A stretch of 34,112 nucleotides of DNA, taken from positions 1 through 34,112 of the forward strand of contig JAKACA010000018.1 in assembly GCA_021796455.1 (NCBI GenBank), given 5' to 3'. Shown here piece by piece: positions 18,497 through 26,579 of the stretch. Position 1 is the stretch's first letter. Every line of letters starts with the position of its first letter. A program made the position numbers and the translations under genes. The stretch comes from Actinomycetes bacterium (GTDB taxonomy: Bacteria > Actinomycetota > Acidimicrobiia > Acidimicrobiales > Bog-793). The notes beneath the pieces are model-generated. The model was not told the DNA's origin and searched no databases. It was given only the letters and a program-made list of their open reading frames with translations.

Positions 18497-19989
18497 CCCC
18501 GCCCAATTGGCAACGTAGCGCAGAAGCCGTCCTCTTGGGCCCCGAAGAGTCGGTGGAGATCCAGCTGTGCGAGAGCTGCCGCCTGTTCGAGGCGCGCACA
18601 GGCACGCCCCAACTCCTCCGGATCGTCTGCTGTCACAGTGACGTAGCCCGAGTAGTAGTACCCGGCATGGCCCTCGGCCAGCTCCGCCTCGCGTTGCTGC
18701 CGGCTCTCCTGTTCGCGCACAGCCCTCGCCGTCACCGCGAAGCCGTGTCGGTGCCGCATCTCGACGTCCGCTGTGCCCTCCGTACGATCTCGCTCGGCTC
18801 TCCGGACCGCCTTTTGGGCCGCCACGGGCGCCATCGTCACCGACACGATGCGCCGTAGCCCCGGCTCGAGAAGCATCGGCAGCAAGAAACCCCCGCCCAC
18901 CTGCGAACGTGGCCACTCGGCGATCCAGTAGCTCGCATGCCATGAAGCGTCCGTACGAAGTCGCCACCACCCGTCGTCGACACTTACCGGCCACGGCCAA
19001 GCCGTGGGCAGGGTCGACGAGGTCACTGCAAAGCTCCGGCGGACTAGACCTGCAAGCAACCGGGGCGAGAGCGCTTGGCCCGGTGAGAGGCCTGCACTAC
19101 AAAGCCTTTCCTCCAGGCTCGACAGCTGCTCGCGCAGCATCGAGGCGGTGCCCTGCGAGCTGTTCCTCAGCGAGGCGTTGCGACGCAACGTCACAGCGAC
19201 GTAGACCTCGTGAGCCCATAGATGCGGCGACGCCTCCTCGATGAGCTGCGCGTAGTGATCTCCAGGTGGGCCCGTCCCGTCCGCAGCCAGGGTTCCGTCG
19301 AGCCACGCGGGATAGATGCTCGACAGCCACTGCAGCCGGTGCAGCCCGGATGTCTCTCTCGCCATTGCTGCGAGCACTCCTGACCATGCACCGATCCGTT
19401 CGCTTCTCTCGGCCTCCCCAAGAAGGGCAAACCCCGTGCCGCCGACAGGCATCACTGCAGTCCAGGTGGACGAGGAGCGGTCGTTGATCGCACCGATGCC
19501 GGCTGGCTCGCCTGCGGTGTCCGGTCCACCTCCACCTCGTGCCGAGTGGGAAGGGCCGGGCAGACCTCTCTTGGCAGAGCCGGGTGCAGGTGACGCCTTG
19601 CGATCTCGCGACTCGGCCAGCTCTACCAGCTCGAGCTGGCCGAGCGACCCCTTGGGGCGCCTCCCGGGCGGGGCAAGCGCGAGGTCGCGCCGCCCCACGC
19701 GGCCGCGCCGACCCGCGAGGCCGCGAAGGGCAAAGCGCGCCACGACCGGCGCCCACTGTTCGAGCGTTCGACCTCCAACGGGCCACGACGCGACGGCCAC
19801 ACCTGCCGCCACCGCGGAGAAGGCCAGAATCCCACCGGCGGCTCCGCCCAGTGACCGCAGCAGCCCGACAGCAATAATCAGCGCGGTTGCGACGCACGCG
19901 ATCTGCCCGGCTCGCCACCCGGCGATGAGGCCCCGGGTGCTACGCGGACCGAGACGGTACCGAGCGGCTGCCGAATCAGAGGGTGCCAT
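18487..19989 (-). CDS. SCO6880-like conjugation protein with PrgI-type membrane N-terminus
   Basis: A 500-residue protein. The N-terminus (YRLGPRSTRGLIAGWRAGQI) followed by two close membrane segments (about 30-48 and 50-68) matches the actinobacterial SCO6880 family, whose start resembles PrgI of Gram-positive type IV systems. The remainder is soluble and contains VDDGWWRTD-like text (here DGWWRLRTDASWHASYWI) and the conserved YYSGYVTVTADDPEEL near the end. It is thought to act with the VirB4-like ATPase, which follows with a ten-base overlap. The ATG at 19989 has AAAGGAG five bases upstream, the best ribosome binding site in the cluster. A region at about residues 105-150 is Gly/Arg/Pro-rich. 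Confidence 0.75.
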   Translation of the reverse strand: MAPSDSAAARYRLGPRSTRGLIAGWRAGQIACVATALIIAVGLLRSLGGAAGGILAFSAVAAGVAVASWPVGGRTLEQWAPVVARFALRGLAGRRGRVGRRDLALAPPGRRPKGSLGQLELVELAESRDRKASPAPGSAKRGLPGPSHSARGGGGPDTAGEPAGIGAINDRSSSTWTAVMPVGGTGFALLGEAERSERIGAWSGVLAAMARETSGLHRLQWLSSIYPAWLDGTLAADGTGPPGDHYAQLIEEASPHLWAHEVYVAVTLRRNASLRNSSQGTASMLREQLSSLEERLCSAGLSPGQALSPRLLAGLVRRSFAVTSSTLPTAWPWPVSVDDGWWRLRTDASWHASYWIAEWPRSQVGGGFLLPMLLEPGLRRIVSVTMAPVAAQKAVRRAERDRTEGTADVEMRHRHGFAVTARAVREQESRQQREAELAEGHAGYYYSGYVTVTADDPEELGRACARLEQAAALAQLDLHRLFGAQEDGFCATLPIGRGCR

Positions 19990-21247
19990 TGCTGCTCCTT
20001 TGTGATCTCTCGACGATGTAGCTCGCCCAACCGCTCTCCCCGCGCTTGGCCGAAGATCGGCCCTGTGGCGCGGCCGCTCCTGGACCGGCGCCTCCCGCAG
20101 CACCGGCGCCTCCGTTCCCTGCTGATGAACCGCCTGCGGTAGCTCCCGCCGAAGCGGCCGTCGCAGCAGCCCCCGCCGAAGCAGCAGCCCCCGCCGAAGC
20201 AGCCGTCGCAGCAGCCCCCGCCAGGAGGCCACCCACGTCCGCCGAGGTCGAGCCCGGCACAGCTCCCGGCTTCGAGCCGAGGACACCGTCACCGAGCGCT
20301 CGCGCGCCGTCCGAGGCCAGCGACCATGCCTGATGCCTTACGGCCTGTGCTGGGCGCACACCTTCGAGGTGGCTCACGGCCCCGCTCTCGAGCATCGGGA
20401 TGAGCCGGAAGAGGGCAAAGGGGGCAAAGGCTGTCAGACCGAGAAGAGCCACCCCTTCGACGATGCTCGATACACCGCCGGCACCGGCTGCCAGGGCCCC
20501 ACCGGCTAGGGCGAGCGCAGCTGCCATCACAAGCTTCATGAGCACGAGCCCTGCAAGAGTCTCACCGAGACGGCGTGCCCAATGCGACGTCGCAGGCCAG
20601 ACCAGCCCCGCAAGGGCGAGCGGGAGGAACATCGCCGCCACCGCCACCGCGGCAGATCTGACTGCGAGCTCGACCCAGAGCAGGAAGCTCACCAGCGCGA
20701 CCACTACGACAAGGATCAATTCTCCAAAGCCGTAGACGCCCGGAGCACCAGGCGCAAGGGCGGCTTCGATGTTGGCGAAAGCGTGAGCGGCTGAGCTTCC
20801 CCCGGCGCTTAAGAGCGCAACGCTCGCCTGATCGGTGAAGCTGAGACCGAGCGTCACGAGCTCGGTTACCACACCAGTCAAAAGGAGCGCCATCGGGAGG
20901 CGGAGCAAGGCAGTTCGCAAGAGCCCGCTCGGATCCTGGCGCGCAACCGACTGGATGACGCCGAGCGCGAGGAGCGGCAGGGCCACGGCTGCACCGATGA
21001 GGACCATGACCTGGTACTCGGCTGAGAAGGCACTGCCCGCCAGCACTGGCTCGCTCGTGGCTGACAGCGCTGCCCACGCCTCGTGGAGGAGCCAGACCGT
21101 ACCCTTTGCCACCCACTGCGAGAACGTCGAGAACGCGCCCGAGATCAAGTCCTCTGCAAGCTGCTTCAGCAATCCCGTCGGGCTGGGGAGCAGCGACGCG
21201 GGGGCGACCGGAGCGCCGCCCACGAGCGGGCCGACATAGAGCGTCAT
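19976..21247 (-). CDS. VirB6/TrbL-like polytopic membrane protein
   Basis: A 423-residue membrane protein with six or so hydrophobic segments between about residues 70 and 300 (for example VMVLIGAAVALPLLALGVI, ILVVVVALVSFLLWVEL, LVLMKLVMAAALALAGG), matching VirB6/TrbL channel proteins in size and pattern. The C-terminal 110 residues are soluble and Ala/Gly/Ser-rich, encoded by an in-frame repeat (20151-20222). The ATG at 21247 is chosen over the GTG nine bases upstream because GAGGGG then lies eight bases before it. It overlaps the SCO6880-like gene by 14 bases. The assignment rests on topology and neighbours more than on sequence motifs. Confidence 0.72.
   Translation of the reverse strand: MTLYVGPLVGGAPVAPASLLPSPTGLLKQLAEDLISGAFSTFSQWVAKGTVWLLHEAWAALSATSEPVLAGSAFSAEYQVMVLIGAAVALPLLALGVIQSVARQDPSGLLRTALLRLPMALLLTGVVTELVTLGLSFTDQASVALLSAGGSSAAHAFANIEAALAPGAPGVYGFGELILVVVVALVSFLLWVELAVRSAAVAVAAMFLPLALAGLVWPATSHWARRLGETLAGLVLMKLVMAAALALAGGALAAGAGGVSSIVEGVALLGLTAFAPFALFRLIPMLESGAVSHLEGVRPAQAVRHQAWSLASDGARALGDGVLGSKPGAVPGSTSADVGGLLAGAAATAASAGAAASAGAAATAASAGATAGGSSAGNGGAGAAGGAGPGAAAPQGRSSAKRGESGWASYIVERSQRSSNGTL
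20151..20222 (-). repeat. In-frame 27/18/27-bp repeat in the VirB6-like tail
   Basis: Plus-strand copies: a 27-bp unit at 20151-20177, an 18-bp shortened unit at 20178-20195 lacking the CCGTCGCAG core, and a nearly identical 27-bp unit at 20196-20222. They encode the GAAATAASA-type run. All units are multiples of three. Confidence 0.8.
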
Positions 21248-21299
21248 CGCTGCCACCCCTCGCCGACCACCGGAGCCATCGAGACAACCTGGGCGGCAC

Positions 21300-21611
21300 T
21301 CAGAAGAGCTTGCCCTGGCTGAAGAGGAAATTGATGACCGTAGGGGCTGCCCCGATCACGAGCGCTGCCATCGCTGACACGATCACTGCGCGTCGGCCAG
21401 CGCTCGAGTACTGGTAGTTGTTCGTGTGGCTCCCGAGCGCCCACGCAGCCGCGCCGAGCACGACGCCGACGAGGGCCGCCATGAGGGCCCACCAGCCGAT
21501 GCCGTTCGCGAGCGTCTCCAGAGGAGTCGTGCCAGGCACGGCGCTTGAAGTCGGGTCAAAGGGAACGATGGGGTTGCCCGACAGTAGCCAGTGGCTGATG
21601 AACCGGTCCAC
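21300..21611 (-). CDS. Small two-segment membrane protein, VirB2/TrbC-like (DUF6112 type)
   Basis: A 103-residue protein with two hydrophobic segments (about 38-58 and 77-95) and an N-terminal region of about 35 residues, first gene of the type IV cluster. Size, topology and position match the small VirB2/TrbC-like proteins (DUF6112 in my recollection) that open actinobacterial conjugation clusters; a pilin role is inferred, not shown. No classic signal peptidase site is obvious. The start is the GTG at 21611, with GGAGG six bases upstream. It ends 52 bases before the VirB6-like start. The promoter probably lies in the AT-richer gap shared with the sensor kinase. Confidence 0.65.
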   Translation of the reverse strand: MDRFISHWLLSGNPIVPFDPTSSAVPGTTPLETLANGIGWWALMAALVGVVLGAAAWALGSHTNNYQYSSAGRRAVIVSAMAALVIGAAPTVINFLFSQGKLF

Positions 21612-21673
21612 GACCGACCTCCGATGTTCGAGCGCTGAAGCGCATCAGGCGACAAAGGGCCGGGGAGGCCGAG

Positions 21674-21713
21674 ACTGTTTCCAACAGTACCATGATATGT
21701 CATTGTGTGACAA
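21674..21713. promoter_or_regulatory. Two inverted repeats in the type IV cluster / sensor kinase gap
   Basis: In the 160-bp divergent gap (21612-21771), ACTGTT-TCC-AACAGT (21674-21688) is a perfect six-base-arm inverted repeat, and TTGT-GTG-ACAA (21703-21713) is a second. They flank unusually AT-rich DNA (CATGATATGTCAT and, further right, CAGTATATATCAAAA). Candidate operators; no known regulator recognised. No repeated GTTCA-type phosphate boxes seen. Confidence 0.35.
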
Positions 21714-21771
21714 GTGTTTTCAGTATATATCAAAACGCAGACTTCTCCCAGCATGCTGACAAGCTGGAGTA

Positions 21772-23028
21772 GTGGCCACCGTGCTGCACGTGAGCGTGCC
21801 CGAAGTCGTGATCACAGCCGTGGCCGTCGCACTCGCGCTCTGGCTGGTCTTCATCATCGGCGACCGTCGCGGCACCCGAGCGCTGCGCCAGCGCATCGCG
21901 GCGCTGACTTCTCGCCTAGGAGCCGATCCGCCGGCTCGCGAGCCGAAGAGCGTCGAGGAGGGTCTCGCCTACCTGGAGCGGGCCACAGACAGCGCCGTCG
22001 AGGCCGTGCACGAGGCAAGCTCGGAGACGATCCGGATCCGGCGAGCGCTCGACGCCTTACCCCAAGCCGTGTTGATCCGCGACGAGCACGGAGAGACCGT
22101 GTTCTCCAATCAGAACGCGCTCGCGCTCATGAGCGGCCGCCACGGTGACGCCTTGGCGGCGCAAGCGGTCGAGGAGTTGCTCGAATCGACACCCATCGGC
22201 GCGACGGAGGAGCGGACTCTCGAGCTCTACGGTCCACCTCGGCGAACGCTCGTGGTGCGGACGGAGAGCATCGACAGCGGGTCGCGAGTGCTCGGGGTCA
22301 TGGCCGTCATAGATGACGTTTCGGAGCGACGGCGCCTCGAGGGCATCCGCCGGGACTTCGTCGCTAACGTCAGCCACGAGCTCAAGACACCGATGGGAGC
22401 GCTCGGGCTGCTCGCTGAGACTCTCCTGGCAGAGACCGAACCACAAGTGGCACAGCGGTTAGCTCAGCGCATCCACACCGAGGCCTTCCGCATCAGCAGG
22501 GTGATAGACGACCTTCTCGATCTCTCTAGGATCGAGAACGAGGAGTCCCCTCCCCGCGAGCCGGTGCTCGTAAACCTCGTGATGGCCGAAGCTGCCGAGC
22601 GCGTGCGGGCCCCGGCTGAGCAGCTCCATATCCAGGTCGTCCTGGACGAGCCCGATCCGCCGGTCGCGGTACTGGGCGATCGGCGCCAACTCACCTCGGC
22701 TATCTACAACCTGCTCGAGAACGCGGTGAAGTTCTCCAACATGGGCTCACAGGTGGTCTGCAGCGGGCGGGCCGAGAATGACGAGGTCCTCATCACTGTC
22801 ACCGACCGCGGAGCCGGCATCCCCACGCGAGATCTGGAGCGTATCTTCGAGCGCTTCTACCGTGTTGACCAGGGCCGCAGCCGTTCGACGGGCGGTACCG
22901 GCCTCGGCCTGGCTATCGTTCGCCACGTAGCGGCCAACCACCGAGGCAGCGTGCACGTGGAGTCACGCGAAGGCGAGGGCTCGACGTTTACGTTCCGCCT
23001 GCCCCTCCAGCCGAGGAGCGACGCTTGA
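21772..23028 (+). CDS. senX3: Sensor histidine kinase, SenX3/PhoR type
   Basis: Membrane sensor kinase of a two-component system, probably phosphate-related given phoU in the neighbourhood. The 418-residue protein has one N-terminal membrane segment (about 9-29), a coiled polar stretch, a PAS-like domain (about 90-185), the dimerisation/phosphoacceptor motif FVANVSHELKTPMGAL with His202, and the ATPase domain with NLLENAVKF, DRGAGI, IFERFYRVD and GTGLGLAIV. A single N-terminal membrane segment plus PAS is the SenX3-like layout. The start used is the GTG at 21772 with GGAG too close; GTG 21781 is possible. It overlaps the response regulator gene by four bases (TTGA). Confidence 0.85.
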   Translation: MATVLHVSVPEVVITAVAVALALWLVFIIGDRRGTRALRQRIAALTSRLGADPPAREPKSVEEGLAYLERATDSAVEAVHEASSETIRIRRALDALPQAVLIRDEHGETVFSNQNALALMSGRHGDALAAQAVEELLESTPIGATEERTLELYGPPRRTLVVRTESIDSGSRVLGVMAVIDDVSERRRLEGIRRDFVANVSHELKTPMGALGLLAETLLAETEPQVAQRLAQRIHTEAFRISRVIDDLLDLSRIENEESPPREPVLVNLVMAEAAERVRAPAEQLHIQVVLDEPDPPVAVLGDRRQLTSAIYNLLENAVKFSNMGSQVVCSGRAENDEVLITVTDRGAGIPTRDLERIFERFYRVDQGRSRSTGGTGLGLAIVRHVAANHRGSVHVESREGEGSTFTFRLPLQPRSDA

Positions 23029-23873
23029 CAGTCAGGACCGCAGCACCGACAAGAGTCCTCCTCGTCGAGGATGCAGAGTCGTTCGTGGACGCACTTGTGG
23101 TGGGATTGGAGAGAGAGGGCTTCGCGATAACCGTCGCTCGCGACGGGATCGAAGCGCTCGAGCTGTTCGACCCCGAGAGCACCGACCTCGTGCTTCTCGA
23201 CGTGATGCTGCCTCGAATGTCCGGGATCGACGTGTGCCGCATCATCCGTGCCCGATCGGACGTCCCGATCATCATGGTGACGGCCAAGTCGACCGAGCTC
23301 GACACGGTCGTCGGACTAGAGGTCGGTGCAGACGACTACGTGGCCAAGCCGTACCGGCTCCGTGAGCTCGTCTCACGTATGCGGGCCGTTCTCCGGCGAC
23401 AGTCCAAGCAGTCACCCAGCTCGGACCTCGCCGTCACAGGGACGACGAGATCGGAAGAAGGCACGGAAGCCGGCGAAGCCCAGAACCTGTACGCGACGAG
23501 CGACACCCGCTCGGCTCAACAGGTTCCGGTCGGACAGCGGCGCCCGCCAGTCGCCCACCTCGAGGAGATCCTCGAGGTGGGCGACGTGAGACTCGACCTC
23601 TCGCGCCACGAATGCATCGTGCGTGACCACGAGGTGAGGCTCCCGCTGAAGGAGTGGGAGCTCATCGAGATCCTCCTCGCGAATGCTGGCAGGGTGGTGA
23701 CTCGCGATTCCCTCATAGACCGCGTCTGGGGTCTCGACTACGTCGGCGACACCAAGACCCTCGACGTGCATATAAAGCGGCTCCGCTCGCGGATCGAGCT
23801 TGACCCCTCCCATCCCGTCCTCATAACGACTATCCGGGGCGTCGGTTACCGCTTCGAGTCGCCGCGGCGCTGA
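23025..23873 (+). CDS. regX3: OmpR/PhoB-family response regulator with long linker (RegX3 type)
   Basis: DNA-binding partner of the kinase. Receiver domain at residues 8-125 with acidic pocket Glu15-Asp16, phosphoacceptor Asp59 (LLDVMLP), Thr86 and Lys108. Winged-helix domain at about 186-280 with PLKEWELIEILLANAGRVVTR-type text and the ending VLITTIRGVGYRFE. The linker (about 127-185, nearly 60 residues) is far longer than the usual 10-20 and is Ser/Thr/Glu/Gln-rich. Its last part is encoded by a 36-bp inverted repeat. The start is TTG at 23025, overlapping the kinase stop, so translation is probably coupled. Target genes are not visible here. Confidence 0.86.
   Translation: MTVRTAAPTRVLLVEDAESFVDALVVGLEREGFAITVARDGIEALELFDPESTDLVLLDVMLPRMSGIDVCRIIRARSDVPIIMVTAKSTELDTVVGLEVGADDYVAKPYRLRELVSRMRAVLRRQSKQSPSSDLAVTGTTRSEEGTEAGEAQNLYATSDTRSAQQVPVGQRRPPVAHLEEILEVGDVRLDLSRHECIVRDHEVRLPLKEWELIEILLANAGRVVTRDSLIDRVWGLDYVGDTKTLDVHIKRLRSRIELDPSHPVLITTIRGVGYRFESPRR
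23550..23585. repeat. 36-bp inverted repeat inside the response regulator gene
   Basis: GTCGCCCACCTCGAGGA (23550-23566), two bases GA, then its exact reverse complement TCCTCGAGGTGGGCGAC (23569-23585). Seventeen paired bases with a two-base centre. It is in frame and encodes VAHLEEILEVGD at the end of the long linker. It could form a hairpin in mRNA or a cruciform in DNA. Confidence 0.95.
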
Positions 23874-23875
23874 AG

Positions 23876-24823
23876 ATGGGGGACAGCCGGACCAAGGGAC
23901 CGCCTACAGACGCGGCATTCGCCGTCGAGGTCAAGGACCTGCGTGTCACCTACGGAAAGCTCCTGGCGGTGGCGAATGTCTCGTTCACAGCAGCTGCGGG
24001 CGAGGTGCTTGCGATCCTCGGGCCGAACGGGGCCGGCAAGACATCCACCGTGGAGACATTGGAGGGCTACCGCCGGCCGAGCTCTGGAAGCGTTCGGGTG
24101 CTGGGTCTCGACCCACTCGCAGATCACAACTCGCTCGTTCGCCGCATGGGTGTCATGCTGCAGCAAGGCGGGCTCTACCCGATGATGAACGCCAAACGCG
24201 CTGCGCGTCTCTTTGCCTCGTACTACGACAAACCGCGAGACGGACGGGAGCTGATCGGCCTTCTCGGTCTGGCTGACGTCGCGACCACGCCATTCAAACG
24301 CCTCTCTGGCGGCGAGCAGCGCCGGCTCGCCCTTGCGCTCGCCCTTCTCGGCAGACCCGAGGTCGTCTTCCTCGACGAGCCCACCGCTGGAGTAGACCCT
24401 GCGGGTCGTCTCGCCGTGCGTTCCGTCATCGCCGCCGCTCGCGACGAAGGGGCATGTGTAGTGCTCACCAGCCACGAGCTGGACGAGGTGGAACGCCTCG
24501 CCGACAAGATAGTGATCATCAGCGGTGGCGAGGTTATAGCCGCCGGTGCCCCTCAGCAGATCGCCGAGGGCACCTCGCAGGTGCGGTTCTCGGCACCACC
24601 TGAGTTGGACGTCACCGGGCTGTCAGCGCGCCTTGGAGCGCCGGTGAGAGAGGGACCGGCTGGCGAGTACCTCGTCGGCGCGACTCTCAGCCCGGAGCTC
24701 CTGGCATCCCTCACCGCCTGGTTGGCGGAGCGGGGCGCGGCTCTCGGCAATCTCCGCGCCGGGCACGAGCGGCTCGAGGACGTCTTCCTCCGGCTCGTGG
24801 GCGAGCGGGATCGGACTGCTTGA
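23876..24823 (+). CDS. ABC transporter ATP-binding protein (ABC-2 / DrrA type)
   Basis: Energises an exporter with the permease that follows. The 315-residue protein has Walker A GPNGAGKT, Q-loop VMLQQGG, signature LSGGEQRR, Walker B VVFLDEPTAGVDP and switch His in LTSHELDEVE. The extra 90 residues after the ATPase core (about 225-315) match the C-terminal domain of drug- or polyketide-exporter ATPases. The substrate cannot be read from sequence. The ATG at 23876 lies two bases after the response regulator stop, so it is probably in the same transcript, which would place the exporter under the two-component system. It overlaps the permease frame at its stop. Confidence 0.88.
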   Translation: MGDSRTKGPPTDAAFAVEVKDLRVTYGKLLAVANVSFTAAAGEVLAILGPNGAGKTSTVETLEGYRRPSSGSVRVLGLDPLADHNSLVRRMGVMLQQGGLYPMMNAKRAARLFASYYDKPRDGRELIGLLGLADVATTPFKRLSGGEQRRLALALALLGRPEVVFLDEPTAGVDPAGRLAVRSVIAAARDEGACVVLTSHELDEVERLADKIVIISGGEVIAAGAPQQIAEGTSQVRFSAPPELDVTGLSARLGAPVREGPAGEYLVGATLSPELLASLTAWLAERGAALGNLRAGHERLEDVFLRLVGERDRTA

Positions 24824-24825
24824 GG

Positions 24826-25554
24826 ATGCGGGCACTTCGAGCCCAGATCGTCGCCGAGATGACGATGACGCTGCAGCGGGGAGAGACGCTCCTCGTCACG
24901 ATCGGGATACCGGCCTTCCTGCTCGTGTTCTTCTCCGAGGTTCACGTCCTTCCCACAGGTGCTCGCCGGCCGATCGACTTTCTCGCGCCAGGGATACTCG
25001 CACTGGCCGTCATGTCCACTGCGATGGTGAGCCTCGGGATCGCGACGGGTTTCGAGCGGAGCTACGGCGTGCTCAAGCGACTGGGAGCGACACCTCTCGG
25101 CCGGCAACGGCTTCTCTGCGCCAAGATCGTGTCGGTGGTCGCGGTGGAGGTGGTCCAAGTTGTCGTGCTCGTGTCCTTGGCGTACGGACTGGGTTGGCGC
25201 CCCCATGCCTCAGCTGGCCTCGCCGCTGCCGCCGAGCTGCTCGCGACCATCGCTTTTGCAGGGATCGGCCTCGCGATGGCCGGGAGCTTCCGAGCTGAGA
25301 CCAACCTCGCTCTGTCGAACGGACTCTATATCGTCCTTCTCCTGATCGGCGGGGTCGTCTTCCCCATAACCCGGCTGGGCAGCTTCGCCATCATCGCCAG
25401 AGCGCTGCCCGCTGCGGCCCTCTCTAGGGCGCTGCAAACAAGCCTGGGCGGCGCCGGCTCCTCGGGAGCCGTCCCGGTCGAGTGCTGGATCGTCCTTGCT
25501 CTCTGGGCAGTCGCTGCCCCTGCTCTCGCCGCGGCCACGTTTCGTTGGGAGTGA
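24826..25554 (+). CDS. ABC-2 type transporter permease
   Basis: Membrane partner of the preceding ATPase. About 242 residues with six hydrophobic segments (starting near FLLVFFSE and ending near VLALWAVAAPALAAATF) and the ABC-2 family text ATGFERSYGVLKRLGATPLGR between segments two and three. The family exports drugs, lipids or polysaccharide, and this pair is of the two-gene DrrA/DrrB kind. A TTG at 24820 that overlaps the ATPase stop would add two residues; the ATG at 24826 is preferred only because ATG is commoner. It converges with ctaB across a 38-bp gap. Confidence 0.82.
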   Translation: MRALRAQIVAEMTMTLQRGETLLVTIGIPAFLLVFFSEVHVLPTGARRPIDFLAPGILALAVMSTAMVSLGIATGFERSYGVLKRLGATPLGRQRLLCAKIVSVVAVEVVQVVVLVSLAYGLGWRPHASAGLAAAAELLATIAFAGIGLAMAGSFRAETNLALSNGLYIVLLLIGGVVFPITRLGSFAIIARALPAAALSRALQTSLGGAGSSGAVPVECWIVLALWAVAAPALAAATFRWE

Positions 25555-25592
25555 GGGAGCAGCTTCAGCAAGCAAGATCGACAGGAGCCCAC

Positions 25593-26513
25593 TTAGCGAC
25601 TGCGCACGAGCACGTCCACTGCCATCGCGACGAAGATCACGGTCAGGTACGTGATCGAGTACTTGAACAGCCGCATGGCGGATTTGACGGACCCGCCATC
25701 CCGACGAAGGCGCAGCGCGTCACCGACGTAGAAGCCACCGGCTACTAGGGCGACCGACCAGAAGACGACCCCCATGTGTGCCACTGCCGCAAAGAGCAGG
25801 GAAACCCCGACAAGAGCGACCGAGTAGGCGATGATCTCCCGCGACACCCGGTCGAAGGAAGCTACCGCCGGCAGCATCGGCACGTGGGCCGCGGCGTAGT
25901 CGTCCCGGTACTTGACCGCGAGCGCCCAGAAATGAGAAGGCGTCCAGATGACGATCAGAGCAAACAGCACGACCGGTGCCCAGGCGATCCGGCCTGTGAC
26001 CGCAGTCCATCCGACGAGCACGGGCACCGCTCCGGCGGCTCCGCCGATGACGATGTTTTGCGCGGAGCGCCTCTTCAACAGGATCGTGTACACAAACACG
26101 TAGAAAAGTGCCGCAGAGAGGGCGAGAACGGCAGATATGAGGTTGACGTACCTCCACAGCACGAGAAAGGCGGCTGCCTCGAGGACGCAGGCGAATGCGA
26201 TCGACTCAGCTGGAGTGACAACCCCGGTGACGAGTGGTCGCTTGCTGGTCCGCTTCATGATCGCGTCGATGTCCCGGTCGAGGAACATGTTGGTGGCATT
26301 GGCGCCACCAGCCGAGAGGGTGCCTCCGATCAAGGTCGCGAGAACCAGCCAGCCCGAAGGCAGGCCGCGATGCGCCACGACCATGGTGGGAAGCGTCGTG
26401 ACGAGCAGGAGCTCGATGATACGAGGCTTCGTGAGAGCTACGAAACCCCTGAGCTTACTGCCAAGGGTGCGGCTCCCACTTACGATCGGGACAGTCTGGG
26501 CCACTTGGGCCAT
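25593..26513 (-). CDS. ctaB: Protoheme IX farnesyltransferase (heme O synthase)
   Basis: Adds a farnesyl group to heme b to make heme O, the precursor of the heme A used by CtaD. From the ATG at 26513 the protein has 306 residues and about nine membrane segments. The prenyl-diphosphate motif NxxxDxxxD is present as Asn75, Asp79 and Asp83 in NMFLDRDIDAIMKRT; the second conserved loop is KYRDDYAAAHVPMLP. The frame is open upstream to 26756 but those residues are not membrane-protein-like. It is divergent from ctaA with a 66-bp gap, so both steps of heme A synthesis start from one control region. Confidence 0.93.
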   Translation of the reverse strand: MAQVAQTVPIVSGSRTLGSKLRGFVALTKPRIIELLLVTTLPTMVVAHRGLPSGWLVLATLIGGTLSAGGANATNMFLDRDIDAIMKRTSKRPLVTGVVTPAESIAFACVLEAAAFLVLWRYVNLISAVLALSAALFYVFVYTILLKRRSAQNIVIGGAAGAVPVLVGWTAVTGRIAWAPVVLFALIVIWTPSHFWALAVKYRDDYAAAHVPMLPAVASFDRVSREIIAYSVALVGVSLLFAAVAHMGVVFWSVALVAGGFYVGDALRLRRDGGSVKSAMRLFKYSITYLTVIFVAMAVDVLVRSR

Positions 26514-26542
26514 CCTAAGGCCGGGAGGTGAGCCGCGCCGAA

Positions 26543-26571
26543 TTCGACTGGCGCCACACATCGCGTACCAT
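26543..26571 (+). promoter_or_regulatory. Candidate ctaA promoter
   Basis: TTCGAC (26543-26548), a 17-base spacer and TACCAT (26566-26571) resemble -35 and -10 elements of the housekeeping sigma factor. The expected transcription start, seven to nine bases on, coincides with the ctaA GTG at 26580. No ribosome binding site precedes that GTG, so a leaderless mRNA is likely. Confidence 0.45.
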
Positions 26572-26579
26572 CGGTTCAG

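Noticed and set aside
16460-18646. A 728-codon plus-strand open frame
   Set aside because: It is antisense to the VirD4-like and VirB4-like genes, whose Walker motifs are clear; the plus-strand product is Arg/Gly/Glu-rich with no domain. High GC keeps antisense frames open.
18497-19000. Longer N-terminus for the VirB4-like protein
   Set aside because: The frame upstream of 18496 is a shadow of the SCO6880-like gene; the overlap start at 18496 fits the operon pattern.
21612-21771. Phosphate box (PhoP/RegX3 site) in the kinase promoter region
   Set aside because: I looked for repeated GTTCA-type 11-bp units and found none.
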